Positions 55,443 through 63,968 of a DNA stretch of 64,000 nucleotides are shown here, piece after piece (positions within the stretch are counted from its first letter, which is position 1; every line of letters begins with the position of its first letter). This DNA comes from Longimycelium tulufanense (lineage in GTDB: Bacteria > Actinomycetota > Actinomycetes > Mycobacteriales > Pseudonocardiaceae), in assembly GCF_014645795.1 (NCBI RefSeq), contig NZ_BMMK01000003.1, positions 146,379-210,378 on the forward strand, in the 5' to 3' direction. The position numbers and the translations under genes were made by a program. Below the pieces are notes generated by a model. The model saw nothing but the letters and a program-made list of their open reading frames with translations, did no database searches and was not told the origin of the DNA.

Positions 55443-56138
55443 TTAGTCCTGGGGGCGCCGGGGCTCGAGTTCGATGAGTTCGAAGGCGGCGGCATAGCGG
55501 GTGCCGAAGAGTTTTCCGGCGCGGCGGGCGTTGCTCACGACGTGCTGGATCGACCACAGCTCGCCGCCGAGCGCTTCGAGGTAGGCGCGGTGCTCGCGCA
55601 GCGCGGCAAGACCGGCTTCGAGAGTGTCGGTGACATCGACGGCGTGATCGATGTTGGTCGAGTCCGCCACGGCGACCCAACGCAGGTGAGGTAACGGGTT
55701 CTCGCGGATGGCTTGAAGTACGGCGTTTCCGGCGTTGCGGTGATCGGTGGAGTTGCTGCCGCCGAAGGCCCACTGCTCATGGTGGTTGAGGATCATGAGC
55801 AGCTCGGGGTCGCGTCGTTGGAGGGATTGGGTGATGTCGCGGCGGAGTTCGGGGGTGTTCTGGATGGCGAAATCGGGGTAGTGGAGGAACTCCAGGTCCT
55901 CGACGCCGACGTGTGGAGCGGCCGCGCGCTCTTCCCGCTCGCGCAGTGGGCCTGCCTGGTCGGGATGCATGCCCTGGATGCCGGCCTCACCGCTGGAGAT
56001 GAAGACGTAGCTGACGGTCTTGCCCTGTGCGGTCCAGCGGGCCACGGCGGTGGCCGGGCCGTACTCCATGTCGTCTGGGTGCGCGAGCACGCAGACCGCG
56101 GTGGACCACTCCTCGGGCATGGGTTGAAGCCCCGACAT
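55443..56138 (-). CDS. PIG-L family deacetylase
   Basis: A 231-residue zinc-dependent deacetylase-like protein. The zinc motif is AHPDDMEYG near residue 19, and the further metal-ligand region is LNHHEQW with SNSTDHRNAG near residues 120-135. Relatives deacetylate N-acetylglucosamine-containing small molecules such as mycothiol precursors, but the substrate here is open. ATG at 56138. The small gene at 56168 precedes it by 29 bp on the same strand. Confidence 0.9.
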   Translation of the reverse strand: MSGLQPMPEEWSTAVCVLAHPDDMEYGPATAVARWTAQGKTVSYVFISSGEAGIQGMHPDQAGPLREREERAAAPHVGVEDLEFLHYPDFAIQNTPELRRDITQSLQRRDPELLMILNHHEQWAFGGSNSTDHRNAGNAVLQAIRENPLPHLRWVAVADSTNIDHAVDVTDTLEAGLAALREHRAYLEALGGELWSIQHVVSNARRAGKLFGTRYAAAFELIELEPRRPQD

Positions 56139-56167
56139 TGCCGCAGCGTATCTGTGGTGACAAGAGG

Positions 56168-56500
56168 TCACGACTTCTGTGGGAGGGCCCGGGAGGCTGT
56201 CTCGGGGGCGACGCCGCACCAGTGGAACTGCACCTCGCACAGGCGGTGGGCCTTCTTGCGACCGGTGTCGTCGAGCCGCCACGCGGCGACGAGCCACCGG
56301 CCGGCAGGCGAGTGGATCTGGTTGAGGTACTCGCGGGCCACGGCGGCGGTGTAGTCGGCGGCTGGGTCGTAGTCGCGGGTCCGGCCGACGTAGAAGCCGT
56401 GGTCATCGAGGGTCAGACGGTGGGTGAGATGGCGGGCACCGCGCTTGACCTCGTAGAACTCGAGCAGATGCCACCACCGCCAGGTGGAAGGACCGGTCAT
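56168..56500 (-). CDS. small hypothetical protein upstream of PIG-L
   Basis: Unrecognised 110-residue protein. ATG at 56500 has GGAGGTG five bases upstream. The sequence is rich in aromatic residues and His (WRWWHLLEFYEVKRG, YVGRTRDYD and CEVQFHWCGV). It forms a probable operon with the PIG-L deacetylase and faces the DUF5753 regulator across a 151-bp region holding a large palindrome. Confidence 0.75.
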   Translation of the reverse strand: MTGPSTWRWWHLLEFYEVKRGARHLTHRLTLDDHGFYVGRTRDYDPAADYTAAVAREYLNQIHSPAGRWLVAAWRLDDTGRKKAHRLCEVQFHWCGVAPETASRALPQKS

Positions 56501-56534
56501 CGCACACCTCCGGGTCGGGTTGCGAGCGAGACTG

Positions 56535-56572
56535 CTAGAAAGTTTTCTCTACAGCTAGAGAAAACTTTCTAG
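56535..56572. promoter_or_regulatory. 38-bp AT-rich palindrome between divergent genes
   Basis: CTAGAAAGTTTTCTCTA (56535-56551) is repeated perfectly in inverse at 56556-56572, with four bases (CAGC) between. It lies 35 bp upstream of the small gene and 80 bp upstream of the DUF5753 regulator. Its roughly 35% GC contrasts sharply with the surroundings. It is best read as an operator shared by both transcription units. Confidence 0.75.
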
Positions 56573-56651
56573 ATCACCTGAAAGGGGTCGCAGCTGGCAA
56601 GTGCCAAGGTCGTAGGCTGCGTGCCGCAGTGATCAGAGCCTGGAGGTGCTA

Positions 56652-57521
56652 GTGCCGGAGAGCTTCAGCCCCACGGTCCGGCTCCGGAAGGTGGCCCGCA
56701 CGCTGTGCCGCTGGCGGGACAGATCCGGTCTGAACGGCGACGAGGTGGTGGCGAAGCTGCGCTGGGCGCGCTCCAAGCTCAGCAAGATCGAGAATGCTCG
56801 GCAGAACATCGAGCCGGCCGATGTCATCGCCCTCGCCGTGATCTACGGCGTCGATGAAGCCGAGCGCGATGCGCTCGTGGAGACCGCAGCCACCGCCACC
56901 GACAAGGGCTGGTGGCAGAGCTATGGGGAGCTCGCCCCCTTCGAGGGGTTCGGCGACTACGTCGGGCTCGAGTCCGAAGCCGTGTTGGTCCGGAACTTTG
57001 AGATCGACCTGATCCCAGGTCTGCTTCAGACCGAGGAGTACGCCACGGCCATCGCGCAGGCGTGGGCACCGCGTGCCTCGGATGAGGAGATTCAGAAGCG
57101 CGTATCTCTTCGCCGCCAACGCCAAGCCCGGCTGGAGGGGGATCCCCCGCTGGCACTCCACGCGATCGTCACTGAGACGGCCCTCCAGGTACCGGCAGGC
57201 GCACCAGAGCTAAGGCGTCGCCAGCTTGAGCACGTCCTGGACCGAGCATCGCTCGATCACGTCTCCGTGCAGGTGCTCCCCATGTCATGCGGCCCCCACC
57301 CCTCGATGGGCATCCCGTTCGTCATCCTGAGCTTCCCGATCGACGCTGATCCCGACGTCGCATACATCGAACACCTAACCGGCGGCGTCTATGTGGAGCA
57401 AGGCTCGGAGGTAGACGCATATATCCTGAATTTTCGGGCGCTGCAAGAGATCGCTCTGGATCCCGAGGATTCCGCAGCGCTCATCCGCAAACTGATCAGT
57501 GGCCTGCCTATGCACACGTAG
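56652..57521 (+). CDS. HTH (XRE-type) regulator with DUF5753 sensor domain
   Basis: A 289-residue regulator. The N-terminal helix-turn-helix spans about residues 10-60 (RSGLNGDEVVAKLRWARSKLSKIENAR). The C-terminal DUF5753 domain includes IPGLLQTEEYATAI near residue 120 and AVVTET-like strands (LHAIVTETAL). GTG at 56652 lies five bases after GGAGG. It is followed after eight bases by a DUF397 gene, the standard actinobacterial pair. The neighbouring palindrome is its likely operator. Confidence 0.93.
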   Translation: MPESFSPTVRLRKVARTLCRWRDRSGLNGDEVVAKLRWARSKLSKIENARQNIEPADVIALAVIYGVDEAERDALVETAATATDKGWWQSYGELAPFEGFGDYVGLESEAVLVRNFEIDLIPGLLQTEEYATAIAQAWAPRASDEEIQKRVSLRRQRQARLEGDPPLALHAIVTETALQVPAGAPELRRRQLEHVLDRASLDHVSVQVLPMSCGPHPSMGIPFVILSFPIDADPDVAYIEHLTGGVYVEQGSEVDAYILNFRALQEIALDPEDSAALIRKLISGLPMHT

Positions 57522-57529
57522 GAGTACCG

Positions 57530-57862
57530 ATGCCCGTCTTAGACATCCGTCGAGCATGTTGGCGCAGGAGCACCAGGAGCGGAGGCGGCAACTGCGTCGA
57601 GGTCGCCTGGTTATGGCGGAAGAGCAGCCGTAGCGGCGACGCCAATGGCGGTGGCGGCGCCTGTGTCGAGGTAAGCCCCGCATGGCACAAGTCGTGCCGA
57701 AGCGGATCCAGCGGGGGAGCGTGCGTTGAAGCTGCTCCGCATGGTGGCCTCACCGCCGTCCGGGACTCCAAGAACCCCGACGGCCCCATCCTCTCCTTCT
57801 CCCCCGGCGCCTTCTCGTCCTTCCTCCATCACATCCGGGCTGGGCGGCTCGATCTTCATTGA
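57530..57862 (+). CDS. DUF397 protein with triplicated N-terminal motif
   Basis: A 110-residue DUF397 protein; usual members are 60-80 residues with one motif. Here W-x-x-S-x-x-SG...CVEV occurs three times: residues 11-25 (WRRSTRSGGGNCVEV), 29-48 (WRKSSRSG...ACVEV) and 52-67 (WHKSCRSG...CVEA). Only the last is followed by the C-terminal half VRDSKNPDGPILSFSPGAF. GGAG lies five bases before the ATG, and the gene starts eight bases after the regulator stop. The partner role with the DUF5753 regulator is inferred from context. Confidence 0.88.
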   Translation: MPVLDIRRACWRRSTRSGGGNCVEVAWLWRKSSRSGDANGGGGACVEVSPAWHKSCRSGSSGGACVEAAPHGGLTAVRDSKNPDGPILSFSPGAFSSFLHHIRAGRLDLH

Positions 57863-57865
57863 GCC

Positions 57866-58779
57866 TCAGCCCAACTTCTCATCCGCCATCGTGTGGTGGG
57901 GTACGTGCTCGGCGGGGATCGTTCCGAGCCTTCCCGCCTGGTAGTCCTCGACCGCCTGGATGATCTCTGCGCGGGTGTTCATCACGAACGGCCCGTACCG
58001 CGCGATCGGTTCCCGGATCGGCAACCCGCCCAGCACAAGCACTTCCCAGCCCCGCGCATTCGCCTGCGGCTGCGTGTCCGCTGCCCGCAACGTCACCGCT
58101 TCTCCCCCACCGAACACCGCAAGCTCGTGCGCATCCAGCGGCCGCCCCTCCACACCAACGGTTCCGCGCCCGGACAACGCATACACCAGCGCGTTGAAGT
58201 CCCTCGGCCACGGCAGCGCGAGCCGCGCCCCAGGGCTGACCGTCGCATGCAGGTACGTGATCGGTGTCCAGGTCACACCCGGCCCCTGGTGTCCCGCCAA
58301 GTCCCCGGCGATCAACCGCACCAGGGCGCCACCATCATCACTCGACAGCAGCTTCACGTCCCGCGGCCCGATGTCCTGGTAGCGCGGCGGCGTCATCTTC
58401 ATTTCCTTGGGCAGGTTCACCCAGAGCTGCACGCCGTGGAACAGGCCACCTTTCACCACCAGTTCCTGCGGTGGCATCTCGTTGTGCAGGATGCCGGCTC
58501 CCGCCGTCATCCACTGCGTCCCACCGTCCGTGATCACGCCACCGCCACCGATGGAGTCGGTGTGCTCCATCGCGCCATCGATCATGTACGTGACCGTAGC
58601 AGGAACGGGTCCGCCAACGACAGGTCCATGCCGGGGAACGGACGATGTACCAGGAAGCCCTCACCCTCGAAGTACTGGCGGGCCTGCACCACCTTGTGCA
58701 CCGACCGCCACTCCGTTCCGGTGTCGGCCAGGCCGGGCAGGCGCGGCAGGGCGAGGGTGTCGGCGGTCACCGCGGGCAT
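57866..58779 (-). pseudogene. pirin family gene broken by an internal deletion
   Basis: The first 62 codons (58779 downward) read as a normal pirin N-terminus up to LADPFLL, then run into a stop at 58582. A second frame continues immediately with VTYMIDGAMEHTDSIGGGG through the rest of a pirin, including WMTAGAGILHNEMP, to 57866. Family members have about 25-30 residues between DPFLL and TYMIDG, including the metal ligands HPHRGFE. The deletion therefore removes the iron-binding His pair and shifts the frame. The downstream frame could still start at an internal ATG (58585) but would lack the metal site. Confidence 0.85.
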
Positions 58780-58838
58780 GGTTGCCTCCAGCGCTCCGGG
58801 GCCGTGCGGCTACGGCCCACTTGTCAGCGGACAACCTT

Positions 58839-58852
58839 ATTGAAGGTTCAAT
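58839..58852. promoter_or_regulatory. ATTGAA-GG-TTCAAT inverted repeat upstream of the pirin gene
   Basis: A 6-bp perfect inverted repeat with two-base centre, in an AT-rich island 60 bp before the pirin start. A second overlapping repeat is AACCTT-ATTG-AAGGTT (58833-58848). Such sites are typical for MarR-type repressors, which often control pirin genes. No regulator gene adjoins it here. Confidence 0.45.
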
Positions 58853-58972
58853 TATTCCCGCGACGCGTGCCATGGTCGGGGTCACCGGGACCAGCTGGGC
58901 CGCCCAGCCGCCGCAGTCCACCGCGACGATGTCGGCCCCGCGGTCCTGCCGCGGGTTCGTGGCGGGCCCCGC

Positions 58973-59158
58973 GTGGAGGCGACCTGCTACAACGAGTCGG
59001 ACGACCCGCTCTGGGCCCGCCTGGTGGTGCGCTGCAGTGCTGGGACCGTTGCCGTGACCCCGTGGACGCGAATACCCGCCCACGACTCCGCAACCTTGGG
59101 CGCCGAGCGCCCGAACGGAACCCCGGTCTCGATCAGCATCACCTTCCAGCAGGGCTGA
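58973..59158 (+). CDS. possible small protein, 61 residues
   Basis: A short frame starting at GTG 58973. It reads VEATCYNESDDPLWARLVVRC and ends in SISITFQQG; the alternating hydrophobic pattern suggests a small beta-rich fold with two cysteines. No ribosome site is clear and no family is recognised. It could be the tail of a decayed gene. It converges on the sirohydrochlorin chelatase gene. Confidence 0.35.
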   Translation: MEATCYNESDDPLWARLVVRCSAGTVAVTPWTRIPAHDSATLGAERPNGTPVSISITFQQG

Positions 59159-59185
59159 CGCTGGGACGTCCCTGTCGGCCCGGTG

Positions 59186-59869
59186 TCAGGCTGCCGCGGG
59201 GTAGCAGCGTGCGTCGAGGTAGCGGCGCACGACGAGATCAACGACGCGGGAGTGCGCGCCGAGCGGGTCGGCGACCGCGTCGGCCCGGGCACCGAGCAGT
59301 ACCCGATGGAACACGCCGGGTGCGAGCAGCCACGAGGCGATCAGCACCCGGTCGTAGCGCTTCCGGGCGTCGGCCACCGCCTTACCCACCTCGGGCTCGA
59401 CGGTCGTGACGAACGCCGTCCGCACCGCATCTCCGAGGCGGGCCGACAGCAGGGCCGCCGCCCGCCGCACGTCCGCCACCGCGCGCGGGTCGGCCGAGCC
59501 GGCCGCGGCCAGCACCACCCCGTCGCCCGGTCGCCATCCGGCCGCGAGCAGCCGCTCGTGCGCGGCCGCCACCAGCAGCGGGTGCGGGCCGAGGCCCGGC
59601 GTCACCAGCGCATCCGGTCGCGCACTCTCCGCGACCTGGTTCGGGACGTCGACCCGCACGTGGTAGCCGGCCGCCAGGAAGGCCGGGACAACCACCGCGG
59701 GCCCGTTGAGCTCGCGCAGCACCTCGCCGACCGTGGGCCTGGCCACGTCCGCATAGGCCACGCGCACCGGTACCGAGTTCAGCCGCTCGCGCACCGCGGC
59801 CGCGACCCGGCGGATCACCATTCCGCCCGCCGGGTTCCGGGAGCCGTGTGCCACCAGCACCAACGTCAT
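59186..59869 (-). CDS. sirohydrochlorin chelatase (CbiX/SirB type)
   Basis: Inserts the metal into sirohydrochlorin to give siroheme, the cofactor of NirB. The 227-residue protein has two CbiX halves. The first contains LVAHGSRNP and VVPAFLAAGYHVRVDVP with the catalytic histidines, and the second contains LIASWLLAPGVFHRVLLG. ATG at 59869 overlaps the nnaR stop (ATGA). It is the last gene of the nir operon. Confidence 0.93.
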   Translation of the reverse strand: MTLVLVAHGSRNPAGGMVIRRVAAAVRERLNSVPVRVAYADVARPTVGEVLRELNGPAVVVPAFLAAGYHVRVDVPNQVAESARPDALVTPGLGPHPLLVAAAHERLLAAGWRPGDGVVLAAAGSADPRAVADVRRAAALLSARLGDAVRTAFVTTVEPEVGKAVADARKRYDRVLIASWLLAPGVFHRVLLGARADAVADPLGAHSRVVDLVVRRYLDARCYPAAA

Positions 59870-61038
59870 TCGTCCATCCCCCGTCCCGTCGCCGTTTCCA
59901 CCGCGAGCCGGTAGCCCCGCTTGACCACCGTCTGCACCAACCTGGGCTCACCCAGCGCCGACCGGAGCCGGCCGATCGCCGTCTCCACGGCGTGTACGTC
60001 GAAGTCGGCATCGCGCCCGGAGTTGCCACGCAGCGCCGCGAGCAGTGCGGTGCGGGGCGCGACCCGGCCAGCCTTTGCGGCCAGCACACGCAGCACGGCC
60101 ATCGGTGCGGGCGCCACGGGACGCAGTTCACCGTCGATCACGGCTGCGTGTCCGCGCACCTCGAAGTCGTGTCCCGCAACGCGCAGTCGCGTCGCCCGCT
60201 CGGGCAGCAGCTCCACCACCTTGCGGGCGAGGGCACCGATGCGGCCGCGCTCCGGCCAGACCGTCGGAATTCCCGCGGCCTGCAGCGGTCCGGCGGTGAC
60301 GGTGCCGACGCAGGCGGCGAGCACACCGGACCGGAACGCGGCGACGAGGCGCTGGTAGCGGTCGGTCTCCTCGGCGCGGGCAAGCATGTTGGCGGCGGCC
60401 GGTGCGCTGGTGAAGGTGACCGCGTCGACCTGGCCGAGCAGCGTGGCGTCGATCAGCCTGTCCAGCGGCCCCGGATCCTCCGGTCCCAGCCAGCGGTAGA
60501 CGGGCACCTCCACGACGTCGGCGCCGGCGGCGCGCAACGGTTCGACGAACTCCGGCAGCGGTGCGCCGTGCAGCTGCACCGCGATCCTGCGGCCTGCCAC
60601 TCCTCCGGTACCCATGAGGTGTTCCAGGACCTCAGAGGAACACTCCGAGTCGGGCGACCATGCTTCGACGAGTCCCGCGGCACGCACCGCGCCCTTGGCC
60701 TTCGGCCCGCGCGCGTACACGGTGGCGGTGGACAGCCGCTGGACGAGGGAACGTCCCACACCCCATCCCTCGGCCGCCTCCATCCAGCCGCGGAACCCGA
60801 TGCCGGTGGTGGCGACGACGATGTCGACAGGCTCGGCGAGCACCGCGCGGGTGGCGGTGAGCAGGTCGGTGTCGTCGGCGAGCGGGATGATCCGGATCGC
60901 TGGCGCGTGCAGCACGCTGGCGCCGCGTCGTTCCAGTAGTGCCCCCAGCTCGTCGGCGCGACGCGCCGCGGTGACACCGACGGTGTAGCCGGTCAGTGGC
61001 TGCACCGCCGGAGTTGCCGTGCGGGTCGCGCCGGTCAC
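59866..61038 (-). CDS. nnaR: uroporphyrinogen-III synthase/response-regulator fusion, NnaR type
   Basis: A 390-residue fusion. Residues 1-260 form a HemD-like uroporphyrinogen-III synthase domain (PLTGYTVGVTAARRADEL, VDAVTFTSAPAAANML). Residues 285-385 form an OmpR-type winged helix (VAPAPMAVLRVLAAKAGRV, VETAIGRLRSALGEPRLV, KRGYRL). Proteins of this design (NnaR) act with GlnR to switch on nitrate/nitrite assimilation in actinobacteria. GTG at 61038 overlaps the nirD stop (GTGA). Whether the HemD-like domain is catalytic or a sensor cannot be told. Confidence 0.92.
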   Translation of the reverse strand: MTGATRTATPAVQPLTGYTVGVTAARRADELGALLERRGASVLHAPAIRIIPLADDTDLLTATRAVLAEPVDIVVATTGIGFRGWMEAAEGWGVGRSLVQRLSTATVYARGPKAKGAVRAAGLVEAWSPDSECSSEVLEHLMGTGGVAGRRIAVQLHGAPLPEFVEPLRAAGADVVEVPVYRWLGPEDPGPLDRLIDATLLGQVDAVTFTSAPAAANMLARAEETDRYQRLVAAFRSGVLAACVGTVTAGPLQAAGIPTVWPERGRIGALARKVVELLPERATRLRVAGHDFEVRGHAAVIDGELRPVAPAPMAVLRVLAAKAGRVAPRTALLAALRGNSGRDADFDVHAVETAIGRLRSALGEPRLVQTVVKRGYRLAVETATGRGMDE

Positions 61039-61382
61039 CTGCCGGCCACCTCCACCATGCCGTCCGCGACGCGCACCGGGTAGGTGGGGATGCACGTCTC
61101 GGGGTTGTCGAGACACTGTCCGGTGCGCAGGTCGAACGCCTGCTTGTGCATGGGCGAGGCGACCATGGGTACGCCACCGCGGTCGCCGACGATCCCGCGC
61201 GCCAAGACCATCGCCTGGCTGAACGGGTCCAAATTGGACACCGCGTACGCCGTTCCGTCCGCCACGCGGAACAACGCGATCTGCGTGCCGTCGGGCAGCA
61301 GCGCCGCGACGCCGTTCTCCGGCTCCAGCGCGGCATACTGGCACACCGGTGTCCATGTCAGGTTCTCGGCTACAGCGGTCAC
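61035..61382 (-). CDS. nirD: nitrite reductase small subunit NirD
   Basis: A 115-residue Rieske-like subunit of NADH-dependent assimilatory nitrite reductase. It shows VCQYAALEPENGVAALLPDG, then MVASPMHKQAFDLRTGQCLDNPE. The usual Rieske Cys pairs are missing, as in many NirD proteins. GTG at 61382 overlaps the nirB stop (GTGA), so large and small subunits are translated together. Confidence 0.93.
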   Translation of the reverse strand: MTAVAENLTWTPVCQYAALEPENGVAALLPDGTQIALFRVADGTAYAVSNLDPFSQAMVLARGIVGDRGGVPMVASPMHKQAFDLRTGQCLDNPETCIPTYPVRVADGMVEVAGR

Positions 61383-63904
61383 TGCTTCACCTCCGCGACC
61401 TCGTTCGTCTGCCCGACCGTCGGCACGGGCAGCAGGACCGGCACCTTCTGTCCCCGCTCCTCGCGGAAGGAGATGCTCGGGTCGGGTATCCCGGGCGCGT
61501 TGACGAAGGAGGTGAAGCGGGACAGCTTCTCCGGGTCCTCCAACACACCGCGCCATTCGTCGCTGTAGTTAGCCACGTGCTCGGACATGGCTTCCTCCAA
61601 CTCCGCGCAGATGCCGAGGCTGTCGTCGACGATCACCTCGCGCAGGTGGTCCAGGCCGCCTTCGAGCGACTCCAGCCAGGTCGACGTGCGCTGCAACCGG
61701 TCCGCGGTGCGGATGTAGAACATCAGGAACCGGTCGATGAGCCGGATGAGCGTTTCCTTCTCCACATCGGACACGAGCAGGTCGGCGTGGCGGGGCCGGA
61801 AGCCGCCGTTGCCGGCGACGTAGAGGTTCCAGCCCTCCTCCGTGGCGATCACGCCGAAGTCCTTGCCACGCGCCTCGGCGCACTCGCGTGCGCATCCCGA
61901 CACCGCGGCCTTGATCTTGTGCGGTGAGCGCAGGCCGCGGTAGCGCAGTTCCAGTTCGATGGCCAGGCCCACCGAGTCCTGGACGCCGTAGCGGCACCAG
62001 GTGCTGCCCACGCAGGACTTCACGGTGCGCAGCGCCTTGCCGTAGGCGTGTCCGGACTCGAAGCCGGCGTCGACCAGCCGTCGCCAGATGTGGGGGAGCT
62101 GGTCGACGGTCGCACCGAACATGTCGATGCGCTGCGCGCCGGTGATCTTGGTGTAGAGCCCGAAGTCCCGAGCTACCTCGGCGATCACCAGCAGCTTCTC
62201 GGGGGTGATCTCGCCGCCCGGGACGCGCGGGATCACCGAGTAGGTTCCGTTGCGCTGCATGTTGGCCAGGAACCGGTCGTTGGTGTCCTGCAGTGTCGCC
62301 TGCTCGCCCTCCAGCACGTGCCCGGCGCCGAGCGAGGCGAGGATCGAGGCGACCGCGGGCTTGCAGATGTCGCAGCCGCGGCCCCGGCCGTGCTTCTCCA
62401 CCAGTTCGCTGAAGGTGCGCACGCGGGTGGCGCGAATGATCTCGAAGAGTTCGGCGCGCGAGTACTCGAAGTGCTCGCAGATCGCCTTGGACTGCTCCAC
62501 GCCGCAGGACGAGAGCAGCTGCTTGAGCATCGGCACGCAGGATCCGCACGTCGTGCCGGCCTTGGTGCAAGCCTTGATCCCGGCGACGTCGGTGCAGCCG
62601 CCCACCACGATCGCGTCCTTGATCGTGCCCTTGGTGACGGCGTTGCAGGAGCAGACCTGCCCCTCGTCGGGGAGGGCGTCCACGCCGATGCCGGTGCCGG
62701 CGCTGCCGGCGGGGGCGATCAGGGCGCCGGGATCGGTCGGCAGCGCCTGCCCGACCAGGGGGCGCAGCGTGGCGTAGGAGGTGGCGTCGCCGACGAGAAT
62801 GCCGCCGAGCAGGGTGCCGGCGTCGTCGGAGATGACGAGCTTCTTGTAGCAGCCGGAGACCGGGTCGTTGTGCACGACCTCGAGCGCGCCCCCGGTGCTG
62901 GCGTGTGCGTCGCCGAAGCTGGCCACGTCGACGCCGAGCAGCTTGAGCTTGGTGGACATGTCGGCGCCGGGGAAGGTGGCGGTGCCGCCGAGCAGCTGGT
63001 CGGCGACCACCTCGGCCATGGCGTAGCCCGGCCCGACCAGGCCGTAGCAGCGGCCGTGCACCGCGGCGACCTCGCCGATGGCGTACACGTTGGGGTCGCA
63101 GGTACGGCAGGCGTCGTCCACCAGCACGCCACCGCGCTCCCCCACGTCGAGGCCGCAGGCGCGGGCCAGGTCGTCGCGGGGGCGCACGCCGGCGGAGAAC
63201 ACCACCATGCCCGTGGTCAGCTCGGTGTCGTCGGACAACACCACGCGTAGGCCGTCGGGCGCCTCGGCGATCTCCTTGGTGGAGACTCCACAGTGGACGC
63301 TGGGGCCGAGGTCCTCGACGAGCCGGCGGAGCAGTGCGCCGCCGCCCTCGTCCACCTGCAGCGGCATCAGCCGCGGTGCCATCTCGACGATGTGCGTGTC
63401 CAGGCCGAGCTGACGGAGGACGTTCGCGGCTTCCAGCCCCAGCAGGCCGCCGCCGACGACCACACCGACGCCGCCGCCCTCGGCCGCGGCGCGGATGTCG
63501 TCGAGATCTTCCACCGTGCGGTAGGTGAAGCAGCCGGGCAGCTCGTGGCCGGGCACGGGAGGCACGAACGGGCGTGACCCGGTGGCCAGCACCAGCGCGT
63601 CGTAGCCGCGGACCAGGCCGCTGGCCGTGGTGACGGTGCGTGCGTCGCGGTCCACCGCGACCACCGGGTCGCCCAGGTGCAGCTCGACCAGGTCATCGCC
63701 GGCATGGTCGGCGTTCTCCAGGGCGAGCTTCCCGGCGTCCCAGTGGTCGACGTAGGAGGAGAGCGCGACACGATCGTAGGCCGGCCGCGGTTCTTCGGCG
63801 AGGACCACGACCCGCCAGGTCCCCGCGGTGTCCCGGTCGCGCAGCGCCTGCACGAGCCGGTGTCCCACCATGCCGTGTCCGACGACGACGAGTGTGCGCG
63901 TCAT
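61379..63904 (-). CDS. nirB: NADH-dependent nitrite reductase large subunit NirB
   Basis: Reduces nitrite to ammonium. The 841-residue protein has N-terminal FAD/NAD-binding domains (VVVGHGMVGHRLVQAL, GVGVVVGGGLLGLEAANVL), a BFD-type [2Fe-2S] domain near residues 420-475 (CSCNAVTKGTIKDAI, CTKAGTTCGSCVP) and the sulfite/nitrite reductase core. The siroheme and 4Fe-4S cysteines are in SCVGSTWCRYG and SGCARECAEARG. ATG start with GGGAGGGAAG upstream. All cofactor sites are intact. Confidence 0.97.
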   Translation of the reverse strand: MTRTLVVVGHGMVGHRLVQALRDRDTAGTWRVVVLAEEPRPAYDRVALSSYVDHWDAGKLALENADHAGDDLVELHLGDPVVAVDRDARTVTTASGLVRGYDALVLATGSRPFVPPVPGHELPGCFTYRTVEDLDDIRAAAEGGGVGVVVGGGLLGLEAANVLRQLGLDTHIVEMAPRLMPLQVDEGGGALLRRLVEDLGPSVHCGVSTKEIAEAPDGLRVVLSDDTELTTGMVVFSAGVRPRDDLARACGLDVGERGGVLVDDACRTCDPNVYAIGEVAAVHGRCYGLVGPGYAMAEVVADQLLGGTATFPGADMSTKLKLLGVDVASFGDAHASTGGALEVVHNDPVSGCYKKLVISDDAGTLLGGILVGDATSYATLRPLVGQALPTDPGALIAPAGSAGTGIGVDALPDEGQVCSCNAVTKGTIKDAIVVGGCTDVAGIKACTKAGTTCGSCVPMLKQLLSSCGVEQSKAICEHFEYSRAELFEIIRATRVRTFSELVEKHGRGRGCDICKPAVASILASLGAGHVLEGEQATLQDTNDRFLANMQRNGTYSVIPRVPGGEITPEKLLVIAEVARDFGLYTKITGAQRIDMFGATVDQLPHIWRRLVDAGFESGHAYGKALRTVKSCVGSTWCRYGVQDSVGLAIELELRYRGLRSPHKIKAAVSGCARECAEARGKDFGVIATEEGWNLYVAGNGGFRPRHADLLVSDVEKETLIRLIDRFLMFYIRTADRLQRTSTWLESLEGGLDHLREVIVDDSLGICAELEEAMSEHVANYSDEWRGVLEDPEKLSRFTSFVNAPGIPDPSISFREERGQKVPVLLPVPTVGQTNEVAEVKQ

Positions 63905-63968
63905 CCACTTCCCTCCCTTGCTCAGTCCGAATGCTGCGTTGCCGGCGTGTCACCGCCTTCACCTCGGT

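Noticed and set aside
55443..57862. Defence island or toxin-antitoxin system
   Set aside because: The HTH-DUF397 pair looks similar in layout, but DUF5753/DUF397 pairs are regulatory in actinomycetes, and neither the PIG-L protein nor its partner has toxin or nuclease features.
58661..59083. Minus-strand 140-codon frame upstream of pirin
   Set aside because: Partly overlaps the pirin N-terminal region in another frame; composition is not protein-like and no start site is supported.
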